A stretch of DNA of 64,000 bases from Alisma plantago-aquatica. Lineage: Eukaryota > Streptophyta > Magnoliopsida > Alismatales > Alismataceae. The position numbers and the translations under genes are program-made. The stretch is from the NCBI GenBank assembly GCA_963693085.1, contig OY856411.1:1347215550-1347279549 (forward strand), given 5' to 3'. A model generated the notes under the pieces. That model saw only the letters and a list, made by a program, of their open reading frames with translations, did not search any database and had not been told where the DNA came from. Each line of letters begins with the position of its first letter. Position 1 is the stretch's first letter. Positions 47,454-59,989 of this stretch are shown piece after piece.

Positions 47454-50400
47454 TGTAACACCCCTCCAAATACATACATAACAATGGAAGCAAACCCTAT
47501 GTTGTCCATAACATGGGCCACTCAACTTGGAGGAACATTACAAAACATGATATACATTGCATTAAGATAAATGAAACACACCCTTCTCTCTAGGGTACCC
47601 ACTCTCCTTTCTCTCTATACCTTCTCGGCAGTCACCGCTAGGGGGAGGGAGTGATTCCTTAGCGCTTTCCTCCCCCTGACATCCACGCAGCCACAACGAG
47701 ATCTGATCGAAGGTTGCTACGGATCTCTGGAGCTAAGAAGCATTTGGACCTTCTCCTCGGCTGACCTGGAGGAAGGGGGAAAGACATGGAGCATCATGTG
47801 AAGTCAAGGCACAGATCAGTAGAGCAGCTTTGTCAATTTGATCGACCTCCACCCAGTTTAAGGTGACTGATGGAGAAGAGTCTCCCCTCCCAGATCTGGG
47901 GCTCCACATTTGATACTCCATTCTCGCAGGCAAAGCGAAGGGGATCCGTTGCCCTTGCTTTTCAGGCACCCCCTTCTTCCTCTCTCCGAGCGAGTCCACG
48001 GTCCCATGGGTTGCCTCAGCGACCATGATGCTGTTGGGTGGCTCGCTTCAGGCCGGGACCCCTCCAAGTCACCCCTGATGATGAATCCCTTCTCCAGGTT
48101 GTACTCCCTGCTCAAGGATTCCGACCCCGACACAATAGCAGCAAAGGTCGTCGGAGTTAGAGCTTTAATGCAGCCACGATCCAGATCTTGTGCTGGAGTA
48201 GTTAAGGCATAGGTCCACAGATCTCACGGGAATTGAGGCGTCACGCCCATTGATGCGAAGATGCTCGAGTTCTACTCATTTTCCTCACGCATCTGCTCTT
48301 CTCTGATCCGTGATCAACCTGGTATCCATGGATTTGGTGGCCCGGAAGCGGTTGGGTCTGCTCCAGATGACAAGGGCAATGGGTGAGCTTCTTGTTGGGC
48401 GGAGGGGCTTGCATCTTGTTCGTCCTCCAGAAGGTCTTTCCCCCAATCTCCAACCTCAGGTCCACAGAGGGTCTTCAATTTAGGGGTACTGGATGCCCTC
48501 TCCGGCGTCAGGCTCGTCTAGTCGAGGCTTCCCTGCATCCGCGGTTTGGGTATAGCTCAAGCCTTTTGGTGCTTGTGTGCAGGTACACCTGCTTGGTGTT
48601 TGAGGAAATGTGGAGGGTGGCTGATTAAGCCTGGTTCCCATTTCCTAGCTGCCTGGTCGGTGGGAAGGTTGTCCAGGGTCTGATCCCAGCGTTCCTGGCG
48701 GTGACCTCTACAAGCTGACGTGCTCTGGTCTTGCCCCTGAAGCTCTGCATCGGGTGGAGGCTTTAGCGGCATATGGTTTCTGGTTTCCTCTTGACGGATT
48801 GGGTGATGTCCTTCTTTGTCCGGATCCCCTACTCGCCGACATGAAGGAAGCCATCTCGGCCTGCGGTTCTTCCTGCTAGCCTGAGGACTGGCTTCCTGCT
48901 GCAGCGAGAAGTCTTACTGCTTGGTTTCTGGGTTTGCATAAAGAACTATCCAGGTGTTCTAGACACTGGATTCAGTAGTTCAGGATGTTCCTTTGTTGGC
49001 GGATTAGTCCACACAATTTTAGAGGGATGAGGATAACGTTCAGTGTGTGAATGATCAGCTAGCTGAGTCAATCTTCTCTAAAGGATCCAGTGGTTTGCAA
49101 GCTCTCTTGATGGTTTCTTTTGCTTGCCAGAAATTCGAAGATCTGGATGATAGTAGTAGTGGACTTTTCTGTAGTATTTCCCTTGAGATCTCCAGGCTGC
49201 TGAAGTGAAGATTCGGCTGCCCATGTTGTCACACTTTCAGAGGATGAGCCTATTGCCAGTATCGGCATGTGTAGATTAGGATGGTCTCTTCAGTTTCTCT
49301 GTTATCTGTTTGAGTTAGTAATGTAGGTTTTTTTACTCCTTTTATCTAGGTAGATGGCTACTGTAAGTATCTTAGTGTTTATATTGCTTTCTTTAGTTGT
49401 TCGGATGTTTTTCATCCAGGTTTGTAATGGGGGCACAAACTCTTTTGTACCCAAAGTTTTGGGCATCATTTTTTTGAGTAACAGGACTTTTTACCGACAA
49501 AAAAAAAGATAAATGAAACACCATGCATTAACTCAAAATAGAGATTCATACATTGTTCTTAGAAATGGAAGACATAAATTTTCTCATCTTAATTTCAAAC
49601 CTAATACATGTAGGCTAAGAAAATCTAAAACTAGAAATGACAAACTAGACTAAAGAATCTAATGAGTGGTAGATGGCACCCCACCAAGCTAAAAGTCTCC
49701 TTTTATGTCAGGTACTCTGAAGGGCTCACTTCAGTTCTCTCTTTCTCCTTGGTCTATGGACATCTCATTCCATGGCCATGCAAAACAAAGAAACAACGTA
49801 AGTAAGAAACACTATGCATTTTATAAGAACTGAAAAGTAAGCATATATACTTGAACTGAAATAAACTTGACATGGCTTAACATTAAGAATTTTCATTACA
49901 CTTTAGCTTTCATTATATCAATGAATTAAGGAAAATTACTACATGCATTCTCTCCATCACTACCCACGTGGGGCACATCATGCTCGGAAAGCCCATCATT
50001 AGTAGGAAGCATATAACGACCATAAAGGTCAATCATTGCGAGAAACATATAATAAGTTAATTAATTCTCTTATATTCATCATTAACATCATTATTCTTAT
50101 CCTTCCATCAATGTAAATCTTCCTCATCAAATAATTGCACCAAAGTTCTCATCGACCGGTTAAGGCTCATCTTAATTGCACCAAAGTACTCATCAATGCC
50201 ATAGAGACAAAATGACATAAGTAGGAATAATTCATAACTTAACCATAATGGGATTTCTCCCTCTTAGTCTTGTAGTTATCATTACATGATTTACATGAGT
50301 CTTTCTTCAATTTCTTAATCACTACATCAGAATAACATTAAAATAATGAGAATCAGTGATAAGAATAGGACTTTATGATTATAACAAACAACACGCAATA

Positions 50401-51536
50401 CTAAAATCTGAGGCATAATCATTATCTTAATTTCATTGACTTGGTAATTTAAGGCATAATCTTAAATCAAACTTAACATGCAATTCATCCAAAGTACTTA
50501 TGCATAGTGTCATGACCCACTTACCTAGACCAAGGTGGATCCTAAATTAGTATCCATGATCTTGATCGAATCCTATGTTCCAACACACTATTTCATGATA
50601 GATGATAGGGGAATCTTCTATTCGGTCATAGGAAGGTATTCCAGGTTATGTAAGGTGTTGTGATGCTCAACATCACTGGGTTGATGAACCTACTTCAGTG
50701 TCGGTAGGTTGTTTTGTTGGGAAGAGGGTGTAGGGAATATGTAGGTTGTTTTATCAGATAGGATCATTAGAGGGTGTCTCGTGATTGTCTTGGGGGTTTC
50801 CAATATATAGATCAAGGCTTGGGGAGGCTCGAGTGCCCCTTGGAGGGTGAAACATGGGAGGTCTCTAGTGGCTGCGAGAGTTCAAGAGCTCTAGGACATG
50901 AAGTCCTAGGAAACCATGGATCAAACTAATCATAAGGATGAGGGGGAAGCTAACGAGGAGTCCCTTTATATCTGGAATCATGTGGAGCGAGAGAGCAGAG
51001 ATAAACCGATTGCGTGCAATTTAAAGTCCAGAGAGGACATGATTCGGGTGAAGGGGTTAAGTCCTGACTCATGATGCCTTGGGTCTAAGAGTCTGATCCA
51101 AACTCTACCCAAAGGGTCCTTGACATCACTAAATTGCAAACCTTAGGTTAGATCATTAAATCAATTAAATTTTGTTCAAAAACTATACACAAACTTTCTA
51201 AATTCATTAGAGGGGTTAAATGAAGTCCTAATGACTTCAAAATTGGACCATAGGTCAAACAAGAAGTTTAGAATCTTCCCATACATTTATATTTAGGTTT
51301 TAATAATTTTTTGTCTATAAATCTCATAAAGGTCATCATCTTAATGTATATGAATTAAAATGAATTATCTTTTCCTTGGTAAGTTATATTTTGAATAAAA
51401 ATTCAAGGTATGATGGAATAGTTCATTATATTTAGGTAAATTGCATCCATGATTAGGGTTTTGAAAAGAAAATAAAAGTTGAAAATTTACACTAATGACC
51501 TTAAACTTGTTTCATTTACAAATTTGGGATGTTACA
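47454..51536 (-). repeat. Solo gypsy LTR with a nested retroposon
   Basis: The ends are TGTAACACCCC (47454) and GGGATGTTACA (51536), as in Tekay-like LTRs. Flanks are ATGTT on the left and ATGTA on the right, a target duplication with one mismatch. No internal region is present. Without the nested insert it is about 2.15 kb. A minus-strand TATA (ATATAAAGG, near 50970) suggests minus orientation. Confidence 0.6.
47580..49505 (+). mobile_element. 1.9-kb poly(A) retroposon (LINE/SINE-like)
   Basis: It is flanked by a perfect 16-bp target duplication, AAGATAAATGAAACAC, at 47564-47579 and 49506-49521. It ends in an A-run and is much richer in G+C than its host. Frames at 47910-48212 and 48383-48628 are unrecognised; I find no RT. 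The last 100 bp (GGGGGCACAAACTC...) resemble plant LINE 3' ends. It is either an internally deleted LINE or a non-autonomous family using LINE machinery. Confidence 0.7.
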
Positions 51537-54500
51537 ATGTATATATGTTGAAACTCGAAATACATGTGATATGTTTCTAAAAATGTTATTTTCATTGCCA
51601 TATGATGTAGAAATTGATATACATGCTATTCTTACTTCCTTGGAGTGGATATATAATGATCTTCATGCCCTTATAGAACAGTTATGTTGCTGAAACTTCA
51701 ATTGATTTAGATCTATAACATCAAGATAGCTCATCTATGCATAATATTGGTCCTTATAATGTGAATATTGTATTTTCTACAATTCCCACATACTTATGAA
51801 TTTTGATATGAATTTGATGTCTTGTTGTGTCACATTGATATTAGGTAGAATACATAATCATAGATGGTTTCTATATTCCTATAAGGTCTTGTGTTTAGTA
51901 TGGCCTTATGTGGTGAAATTGGCCTTTCATGGCCAATAGTGGTGGTTTGTGCTTTAGTGAGTACCTTGGGATACATGGTAAGTTGTATTGTATCTCATGA
52001 AGTCATGAACATTTATTGAATCATATATGAAACTAAAATTCATTTTTAACCAAGAAGCATAATTATATTAAAGTACATGTAATGCATCATAAGGGTAAAT
52101 TAACTAATAAATATAAAGTAACTGAAACATTTCTTAATCCATGCGAGCTTTAATAGTGGATGACAATCACTTATGAAAAAAGGATCCTAATGGTGTAATT
52201 CTCTTCCTCACATAGTTACCTACCTATCTCACCTCTCCCTTCTCTGTAATCTTAAGGGATTCAATAGGTATGTCATAAAATCTGCCATTGTAAGATGTAT
52301 CTTGGATATGGGATTTATACATGTAGGCTTGATGCCTTGAGGTTAATACCTTGAGTGCAATCGAATGGGTGAATAATTGGGATGATGGAAAGTACCCATG
52401 GTCAAGGTTTATACATGACTAAACATGGATGAAATGTAAGATGATGGATAAGATGGTAATATGATTAAAATGTCAAATTGGCGATGTACACTTTGTTATA
52501 ACCAAGTTGGTTCTTAAGGATATATGTAAAGACAATTGGTTGTCTTGAACACATATTTTTAAAGACAATACAATATGAATGTTACTTATGATACCCTTAA
52601 ACTTGAAGAGTTTTGGTTAATCAGGTTCTATGATCATGTCTTGTCCTATATGATGATTGTGGGAATTCCATGTAATGGATAATGGACAATATTTTGTGAT
52701 GCTATTTGCACAATGGAAACGACACTATGGAGGAATAAACATCCCTTGTTATACCTTGATTAAGGCTGATGTTCCATGACTTGAAATATTGGGCCTTGTG
52801 GTGCCCATGATTGATATGTTGGGCCTTGTTGTGGTAGAATATGACTACTTATATCCTAATATAATGGTTTAATATAAGTGAATGCATATCATATCTTTTA
52901 AAGTTGTTAGACTTGATTAATATAGAAAATATATATCTTTAAATTATTTGTAAATGTTGGATACACTTAAAAATACAATTATTTGGATTAATTAATCAAG
53001 TGTAACCATAATCATGTAGTTCCCTAAGTCCAAAGGTCTATTTCCCTGGGTTGTTAGGGGAAATAGTGAAATGAGTTGATCTTGTAGAAATTTTTAGGTT
53101 TTAAGAAGATGTTTGGAGCATATATTTTTGAATATACGGGGGTGTGTGGAGTTGGTATACCCTAACATCTATAAGATTAGTTGGTATTCAGTTGTGAAAA
53201 TGGCCTGATGATATGTCATGGGGAGAGGATGTGATCATATTCCAGTTTACTGTATTTTCAACTTGTATCCTGTGACCTAGGGTGGGCCCGAGTTTAGTGG
53301 ATTTTCCTTTGAGCAATGATACAATAGACCTTCATGTGAGCACTCTACCTTTTGTTTCCCATGCTTCAACCCAAGGTATGTAGAGAGATCTAATGAAGTT
53401 TGATAATCCATAGATCTTATACAACGCTAAATTAAACTTTATAGTGGTCATCTAGTAGCTTCATTGGTACACCTTAAACTAAGTAGGGCATAATACAATA
53501 TGTAAGTCAATCATGTAGTGTATCTATTTAGGTGTAATTGATGACTCACATGGATGTACAATTGTATTCTCTTATTTATGTCAAACATTGTATATGTTTC
53601 CTACTATGTATAAGTAAGAAAATGGCTCAAGTATATTTACTGTATATCAATTTTCTACTTGCTGAGTATATATCCATGTAAAGAGAATAAGTACTTGATG
53701 TACATATTCTATGTAGAGATTTTTAGTTGTTGATTAATTTTTCTCTAGTAATTTTATCAGCATATGCTTGTAAGAAATAACAATTCTAGTTTTTTGTATA
53801 TCATATCTCTAAGACTTGACTCTCACCCATGTGGGTATCCACATCTGTTAGATATGATGGAGATGCAAAAAGAACACGTCGATAAAGATGTAACAAGGAA
53901 CAATATCTTTGGTTGTTCTCCGTCTGAGTACTCTAATCAGATAAACAATTGGAGAACAACTATAGAGTACAATAAGATAAGAACTCATGATCAAAGATGA
54001 TGAGAGATGTGGAATCCAAGTTAAGTCTGGAAATTTTGAATTAGAATTATATATTAAAGAAGTGAATGTAAGTACTAATCTAATCACTTGAGAAACCTAA
54101 AAGGTAGATTTTATCTCATCCAAACCCTAGAATTTGATGATTAAAGGAAGAGTTGTCACACTATGATGCTTAACATAAAAATGAATATGTAGAAAGGTGT
54201 TCTTGAAAGTTGAAAGGACACCTTCTAAGGATAGGAATCTCCTGTTTCAAGCTGAGATTCTAAAGAATGATGAGATTACCCATTATGTGAAGATTGAATT
54301 ATGTGCACAAGTTAGGTATTTTGAGATAATATGTCCAATGTACAAATGTGTACATGGAAGTTCATAAAGAACACATGTAATGAGGAATAATTTAAGGTGT
54401 AAGATCCATAGAAGAAAAGGAGAACTTGGATGATGAATATGAGCTGATATAATAAAGATATAGAATGATAGGTGAAAATAGTGGAGCAGAAGGTGATCGT

Positions 54501-55356
54501 AGACCAACTAAGTTGTGTTAAGAAAGAATGAAAGTAAATAATCATGACACAACCAGGATATTAGAGAACGCACTTAGGAAATGATATCTTGTGAATGAAT
54601 TAATTTGATTAATCATGAGGAATGGAAGTGAATGTGAAGGAATGTGAGAAGACAAAATCCGTAGCAGATAATCATATTCCTTTCTAGGATGTACGGTGAT
54701 AATTAAGATGAACATTGAGGTTGGATGACACAAAGAGGGAAATTATAACATTTTATATAATAATCATGAAATTAGTAGGCTGGTACTAGGAAGAAATGAG
54801 GAAAAATGATGAACTAATAGTTTTATATGATGTTGTCCCAATCCTTTGGTATGTTTGGGGGATGATATATGTATGAATCATATGTTTCAAGAGTAGGCAT
54901 TCTTAGTAATTACATGTTTCGACCATATGCCAAATCCAACATGGTGAGGTTTATAGGAGAGTAAGTATATTGACATATACCCATGAGGGTGAGTTTGATG
55001 AGGATCAATAACAATCCTAAGGTTGCTACCTAGAAGATAATAGTGGATTTGTATAGAAGAAGTGTTCCTTAATTATAGGAGTTTATGAAACACACGAATT
55101 GATAACCATGTTGTAAGAAATCAAAGTCTTAATGGGAGAATTACAATCATAATAATATGGTAAGTGACGTAAGAATTGTTAAGAGATATTAAATTATAAT
55201 AATGTAATATGATAATTTCAATAATTCATAAGCGGAAGACAAGGAACTCAGGTAGAAAAAGAATGAGGTATAACATGTTGAAACTTGAAATCAATGATAC
55301 AAAATGTACCCCAAAATGTAAAAGAAACTTCATAATAATCATGCACTAATTATTTT
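51537..55356. other. AT-rich sequence with no recognisable feature
   Basis: Short frames (53764-54000 plus, 54283-54733 minus) have no known relatives. The sequence has the purine-rich, ATG-rich texture of decayed retrotransposon interiors, but no motif can be named. Confidence 0.45.
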
Positions 55357-55594
55357 GGTACCAACATTAGTCATGCCTAATCACTTATAGATAGGTTTAC
55401 ATGTTTCTTGTAGTTGTTCCCTGTCCTAACCTAGGGTGTTTTGGGGGCAAAATTCTTTTGAGGGGATAATGGCAGTGAGACCATGAACCTATCTTAATTG
55501 TAATCTTCCTATAATCTTACTCTATTATCATAATTGTGTTCTTGATTGTGAACTAATACCAATATATCAATATATATCTCTATTAGGTTAAATC
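55357..55594 (+). repeat. LTR-like repeat, copy B (left part)
   Basis: Similar to 45611-45840. The copia element interrupts it right after the target sequence AAATC (55590-55594); the right part continues at 63784. Confidence 0.6.
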
Positions 55595-56296
55595 TGTTGG
55601 TATATGTATGCCCGTAGAGCCATCCCAAGTGATTGCATGGAGTCAGATATTAATTAATCAATTAATGTGATTATTTGGTTAATTAATGAATTCCGGAATA
55701 TTCTAATTAATCCACAAGCGTTTTAATTAATGCAACGTTTCTATTTACCGATGGGTTTAGGAAACCCTATTTCCCTTTGTATCCTGTTTAAAAGAGGATT
55801 GAAGGCTGATATCTGTATAAGATAGAGAGAGGCTTTTCCAATTACGCTCACACACGTAAAACCTAGTCGTCATCGTCCTTAGGAGAGAAAGGAGAGAAAC
55901 GCACCGCTAGCATGCCGCCATAGAGACACGACTCCTTCCTGTCGGCTTAGGAAGTGCGACGTGGAGTTCCGTCCATCCGTGTGGATGAAGTAGAGACGCA
56001 TACGCCTTGACGCCTGCGTTCGGAGGACGTCGATGACCAGCACCTGTACGCGCTACGAGCGGCGTACATCACTACCGCAAAGGAGCGCCGCCGGATCAAC
56101 GAACGGGAGAGAAGTTCCGTCCGTGTAGGTTAGCAGTGTTGCACCGTTGTGCAGCGGGACATCGCCGGACTTGCTCCGCGATAAGGTATATCCCGTAAAT
56201 AATCTTTCTAAATACATTATTGTCGACGAGATCCTGTTTCGGGTTGAGTGGATTCTATTACTTCCGACGCACATGTTTTCTCCACAAAACCCAATA
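55595..56296 (+). repeat. 5' LTR of the copia element
   Basis: It begins TGTTGG and ends CCAATA, where the 3' copy has CCAACA. A TATA box (TATAAGA) lies at 55816-55822. A GC-rich U5-like part follows, with many CpG sites that differ from the 3' copy by transitions. Confidence 0.95.
55816..55822 (+). promoter_or_regulatory. TATA box of the copia 5' LTR
   Basis: TATAAGA precedes GAGAGAGG; the 3' LTR has TATATAAGA at 63291-63299. It would start the genomic RNA about 30 bp downstream. Confidence 0.6.
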
Positions 56297-56297
56297 G

Positions 56298-56309
56298 TGG
56301 TATCAGAGC
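56298..56309 (+). other. Primer-binding site for initiator tRNA-Met
   Basis: TGGTATCAGAGC begins one base after the 5' LTR end. Confidence 0.92.
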
Positions 56310-56537
56310 AGCGTCGATCTACGGTGTATTTGGATTAGTTTTGATATGATCGAATCGCTGTATACTATTTTTATGTTGCATACGATGCGAATTAAACCTG
56401 CTAATGTGCAAATCTAAACCTAAATTCCACATACGCCGCAGGCTTCTGTTTTTGACGTTTTGGACGGGGTCGACTATGGAAAATATTGATTTTCCTAAAT
56501 GCACGGAAGTGAAATTCCATAGACCTTTCAGGGACTC

Positions 56538-56602
56538 TGCCCCTGAGACCCCGCGAGGGGCAGCCTCCCCTCAACCCCCCGCACAGGGGTGTTGCCCCTG
56601 TG
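56538..56602 (+). repeat. Two GC-rich hairpins in the copia leader
   Basis: TGCCCCT (56538-56544) pairs with AGGGGCA (56556-56562); CACAGGGG (56582-56589) pairs with CCCCTGTG (56595-56602) around a TGTTG loop. They lie 240-300 nt after the primer site, where packaging or dimerisation signals are usual in retroelement RNA; that role is inferred. Confidence 0.6.
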
Positions 56603-57020
56603 TACCCCACATAGTCTGCGTGGGAGTCAAAAAAATTATTTAATGGGGAATGTCCCGCATTAAAAGTACTGCAATTTTAATATGTATATACATATATGTA
56701 GATATACCTATGATAGCATACACGTCGCCTTTAAAATCTATTTTATGTGGTGAGTGCATGCACGGTTATGGCCTAGTATCCCCTTTTGTGAATGTTGTGA
56801 ATGAATGTGGATGTCAATCTTGTGGATATGTTTGTTTGTGAATTCTATGGATGTATAATGGTTACATATGGATCCTTTGTATAAAGTATTCGGCTTGCAT
56901 GCCGAGCCTCATCTCTTATTTCAAAGTGTAATTAATTCTTTCCTTTTATATTTATACTCACATGATGTAATAGAGATAGGATTAGTTTTAGTTTTTGTAA
57001 ACATGATGTAAGGAGGCCAC

Positions 57021-57186
57021 TTGAAGATCCAACTCCAAGGAGTGTCCATGGAGAAGCACCATGAAGATCTAATTCCAAGAAGCAACCTGAAGATCCAACT
57101 CCAAGGAGCGTCCATAGAGAAGTAATAAGAAGATCCAATTCCAAGAAGCAACTTGAAGTTCCAACCTCACGAAGCATCCATGAAGT
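57021..57186 (+). repeat. 66-bp tandem repeat in the copia leader
   Basis: Units begin at 57021, 57087 and 57153 (last one partial), each starting TTGAAG or CTGAAG then TCCAAC; a GAAGATC(T/C)AATTCCAAGAAG block recurs inside. It is non-coding and lies between the primer site and gag. Confidence 0.8.
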
Positions 57187-57960
57187 TGTTCTTTGTAATG
57201 TTGATCATTACAGGCTTACAGGTTGATTCACAGGTGTTGCATGAGATGCATAAGACCATAGGTGGACCGTAATCCTTTATTTCTCCAAAGGATTACAATA
57301 GTATGGCCATAACCGATATATTTGTGTTTGTGATTGCATGTCTATCATTTGTGGTTGTGGATATAGTAGTATATGATACATACTCTAAGTTGGTGTTTGG
57401 ATATGTATATGTATTAATAAAACCCCTCAATTAATAATATTAAGTTTTAGTTTCCTTCCATAAAGCAACACACATGAAAAGCTTGATCGACTATGTGTGG
57501 GCATGCCTCCGCGTGGTACACTATCTATCTTATGGAAGTGTGATGGTGGGTGTGTGGGTCTTCCTCCGCAGGGTGCACACTCATCGTGTTGGCTTATGGG
57601 TTGGACTTAACTAGGGAACCTTGATAGGATCAAGTACCTAGAGGCACACAGATGCATCATGGCAAGGAGTTGTGCATGATCATCTATCCAAGAGTTGCAT
57701 ATGATGCAATTGGCAAAAGTTGCCTATCTTAGTATTTGGTCTTTGACGCCGGCGTTGACTGGGCATTGATCCAATTATTTTGGGTCTTGTCTCACTAGAA
57801 GGTTGTGCGTTGCAATCTTTCGAGTTGATAGTGAGGGCTATCAATTTGAATAAAATAGTGGGAGCGTAATTAATTAAAGGCCTAATTAATCTCGTTTATC
57901 AAATCTTTACAAGTCAAAATGTTTTGGACTAAATGCAAATTTTTCTTTTGTAACAATCAA

Positions 57961-59031
57961 ATGGCAACCAACACTCACACTTTCTCGTTGCGATCGGTCC
58001 TTGATAAGGACAAACTTACCGGAACCAACTTTCAAAACTGGTTTAGGACGCTGAGAATTGTTCTCACACATGAGTGTAAGCTCTATGTCCTTGAAACACC
58101 AGAGCCAGAGGAGCCCGCCGTAAATGCGCCCAAGGTTGAAAAGGATGCTTACAAGAAGCACCTTGATGATGTCGTGGATGTCAAGTGCCTGATGTTGTGC
58201 TCAATGAACTATGAGTTACAAGAGCAACATGAGAACATGAATGTCATGGAGATGGTAACACATCTCAAGAACATGTATCAACATCAAGCAAGATAGGAGA
58301 GATATGATGTCTCAAAGGCTTTGTTCAAAAGCAAGATGAAAGAGGGAGACTCAGTTGGCACCCATATACTCACCTTGATTGGGTACGTGGAAAGCCTATC
58401 CAAGCTGGGATTTCCCCTAGGTCAAGAGTTGGCCACTGATGTGATTGTACAATCGTTTCCTGAATCATATAATCATTTTGTCATGAACTACAACATGAAC
58501 AATTTTGACAAGCTATTGTCAGAATTGTTAGGCATGTTGAGGACAGCTGAAGCACAGATGAAGAAAGACAAGCCCAAGTCTGTGATGGTGATCAGCAAGG
58601 CAAAGGGAAATTCAAAAGGTAAAAGCAAGGCTAAGAAAGGTTCTAAAGCCGGGCAGAAGCCAAAGTCATCTGTGCTCAAAGCTAAAGGTGGGATCTGCAA
58701 AGAAGACAGTTGTCACCATTGTCACCAGCCTGGACATTGGAAAAGAAACTGTCCTCTCTACCTGGAGGAATTGAGGAAGAAGAAGCAGGGGATAGAGATC
58801 TCCACTTCAGGTATATACGTTATTGAGATAAACTTAAATACTTCTTCATCATGGGTACTGGATACCGGATGTGGATCTCACATATGTTCTAATATGCAGG
58901 ATCTGATAAGAAGTAAGCCTTTACGAAAGGGCCAAGTCAAGCTGCGGGATGCTAATGGAGCAAGAGTTGTTGCCACCGGAGTTGGAGTTATTAGTTTATC
59001 TTTGCCTACGAGCCTTGTAATAGAATTATAG
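57961..59031 (+). pseudogene. Copia Gag and protease
   Basis: The likely Gag start is the ATG at 57961 (MATNTHTFSLRSVLDKDKL), which fits copia Gag N-termini; the ATG at 57919 adds an unrelated stretch. A TAG at 58294 breaks the gag domain. A lysine-rich region follows, then a perfect CCHC zinc knuckle (58711-58752, CHHCHQPGHWKRNC), then the protease with DTG at 58861-58869. The frame ends at TAG 59029, within the protease region. Gag forms the particle; the protease cuts the polyprotein. The leader before it is unusually long (1.66 kb). Confidence 0.88.
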
Positions 59032-59989
59032 AATTGCTATTATTTACCTACCATTAATAGAAATATTATTTCCATATCTTGTATGGACAAGAGTGGATTT
59101 GAATTTCACATTAAGAATGGAATTATTTCTATATCTAAATATGAGATCTTTTATGGCAATGCCCCTATGTCTTATGGTATCTACTTGTTAGAGACTAGCA
59201 TATATAACGTAAATACTTAAAGGTTAAAACTTGACAACTCAAACAAAACATTCTTATGGCATTGTCGTCTTGGGCACATAAACGAGAAGCACATATCTAG
59301 ACTCCATAAAGATGGTTATCTAGACTCTTTTGATTTTGAATCATTAGAAACATGTGAGGCATGTTTACTAGGGAAGATGACCAAAACTCCTTTCACTGGA
59401 CACAGTGAGAGAGCCAGTGATCTGCTAGGGCTCATACATATTGATGTATGTGGACCTTTTAGATCAAATGCTAGAGGAGGCTATCAATACTTCATTACCT
59501 TCACTGATGACCTTAGTAGGTATGGCTATGTATATCTTATGAAACACAAGTCAGAAACTCTTGAAATGTTCAATACTTTCATGAATGAAGTAGAGAAGCA
59601 ACTTGGTAAGAGTATTAAAGCACTCTGTTTAGATCGAGGTGGTGAATACTTAAGCCAAGAGTTTGAGGACCTTCTGAGAGACCGTGGTATTGTATCACAA
59701 TGGACTCCACCTGGTACACCACAACATAATGGTGTGTTAGAAAGAAGGAATCGTACATTATTAGACATGGTGCGATCAATGATGAGTTCAGCCGAACTTC
59801 CAATATCGTTCTGGGGATAAGCTCTTGAAACCACAGTGTTTACACTTAACCGTGTACCTTCCAATTTGGTTTAGAAGACACCATATGAGATATGGAATGG
59901 GAATCGTCCCAATTTGTCTATGTTAAAGATTTGGGGATGTGAAGCTTATGTTAGGAAACAATTTCCTGAAAAGCTTGGACCCAAATCGG
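59032..59989 (+). pseudogene. Copia integrase
   Basis: The zinc-binding HHCC domain (WHCRLGH...CEACLLGK) spans about 59250-59375. The catalytic core has D at 59443-59445, D at 59632-59634 and E at 59740-59742, giving D-X35-E, so the triad is intact. Stops at 59218, 59818 and 59872 interrupt the frame. After WGCEAYV the frame changes at a run of six A (59990-59995). Confidence 0.88.

Noticed and set aside
47910..48772. Frames in the poly(A) retroposon as host exons
   Set aside because: The segment is bounded by a target duplication and poly(A), so it is an insertion, and no protein family is recognised.
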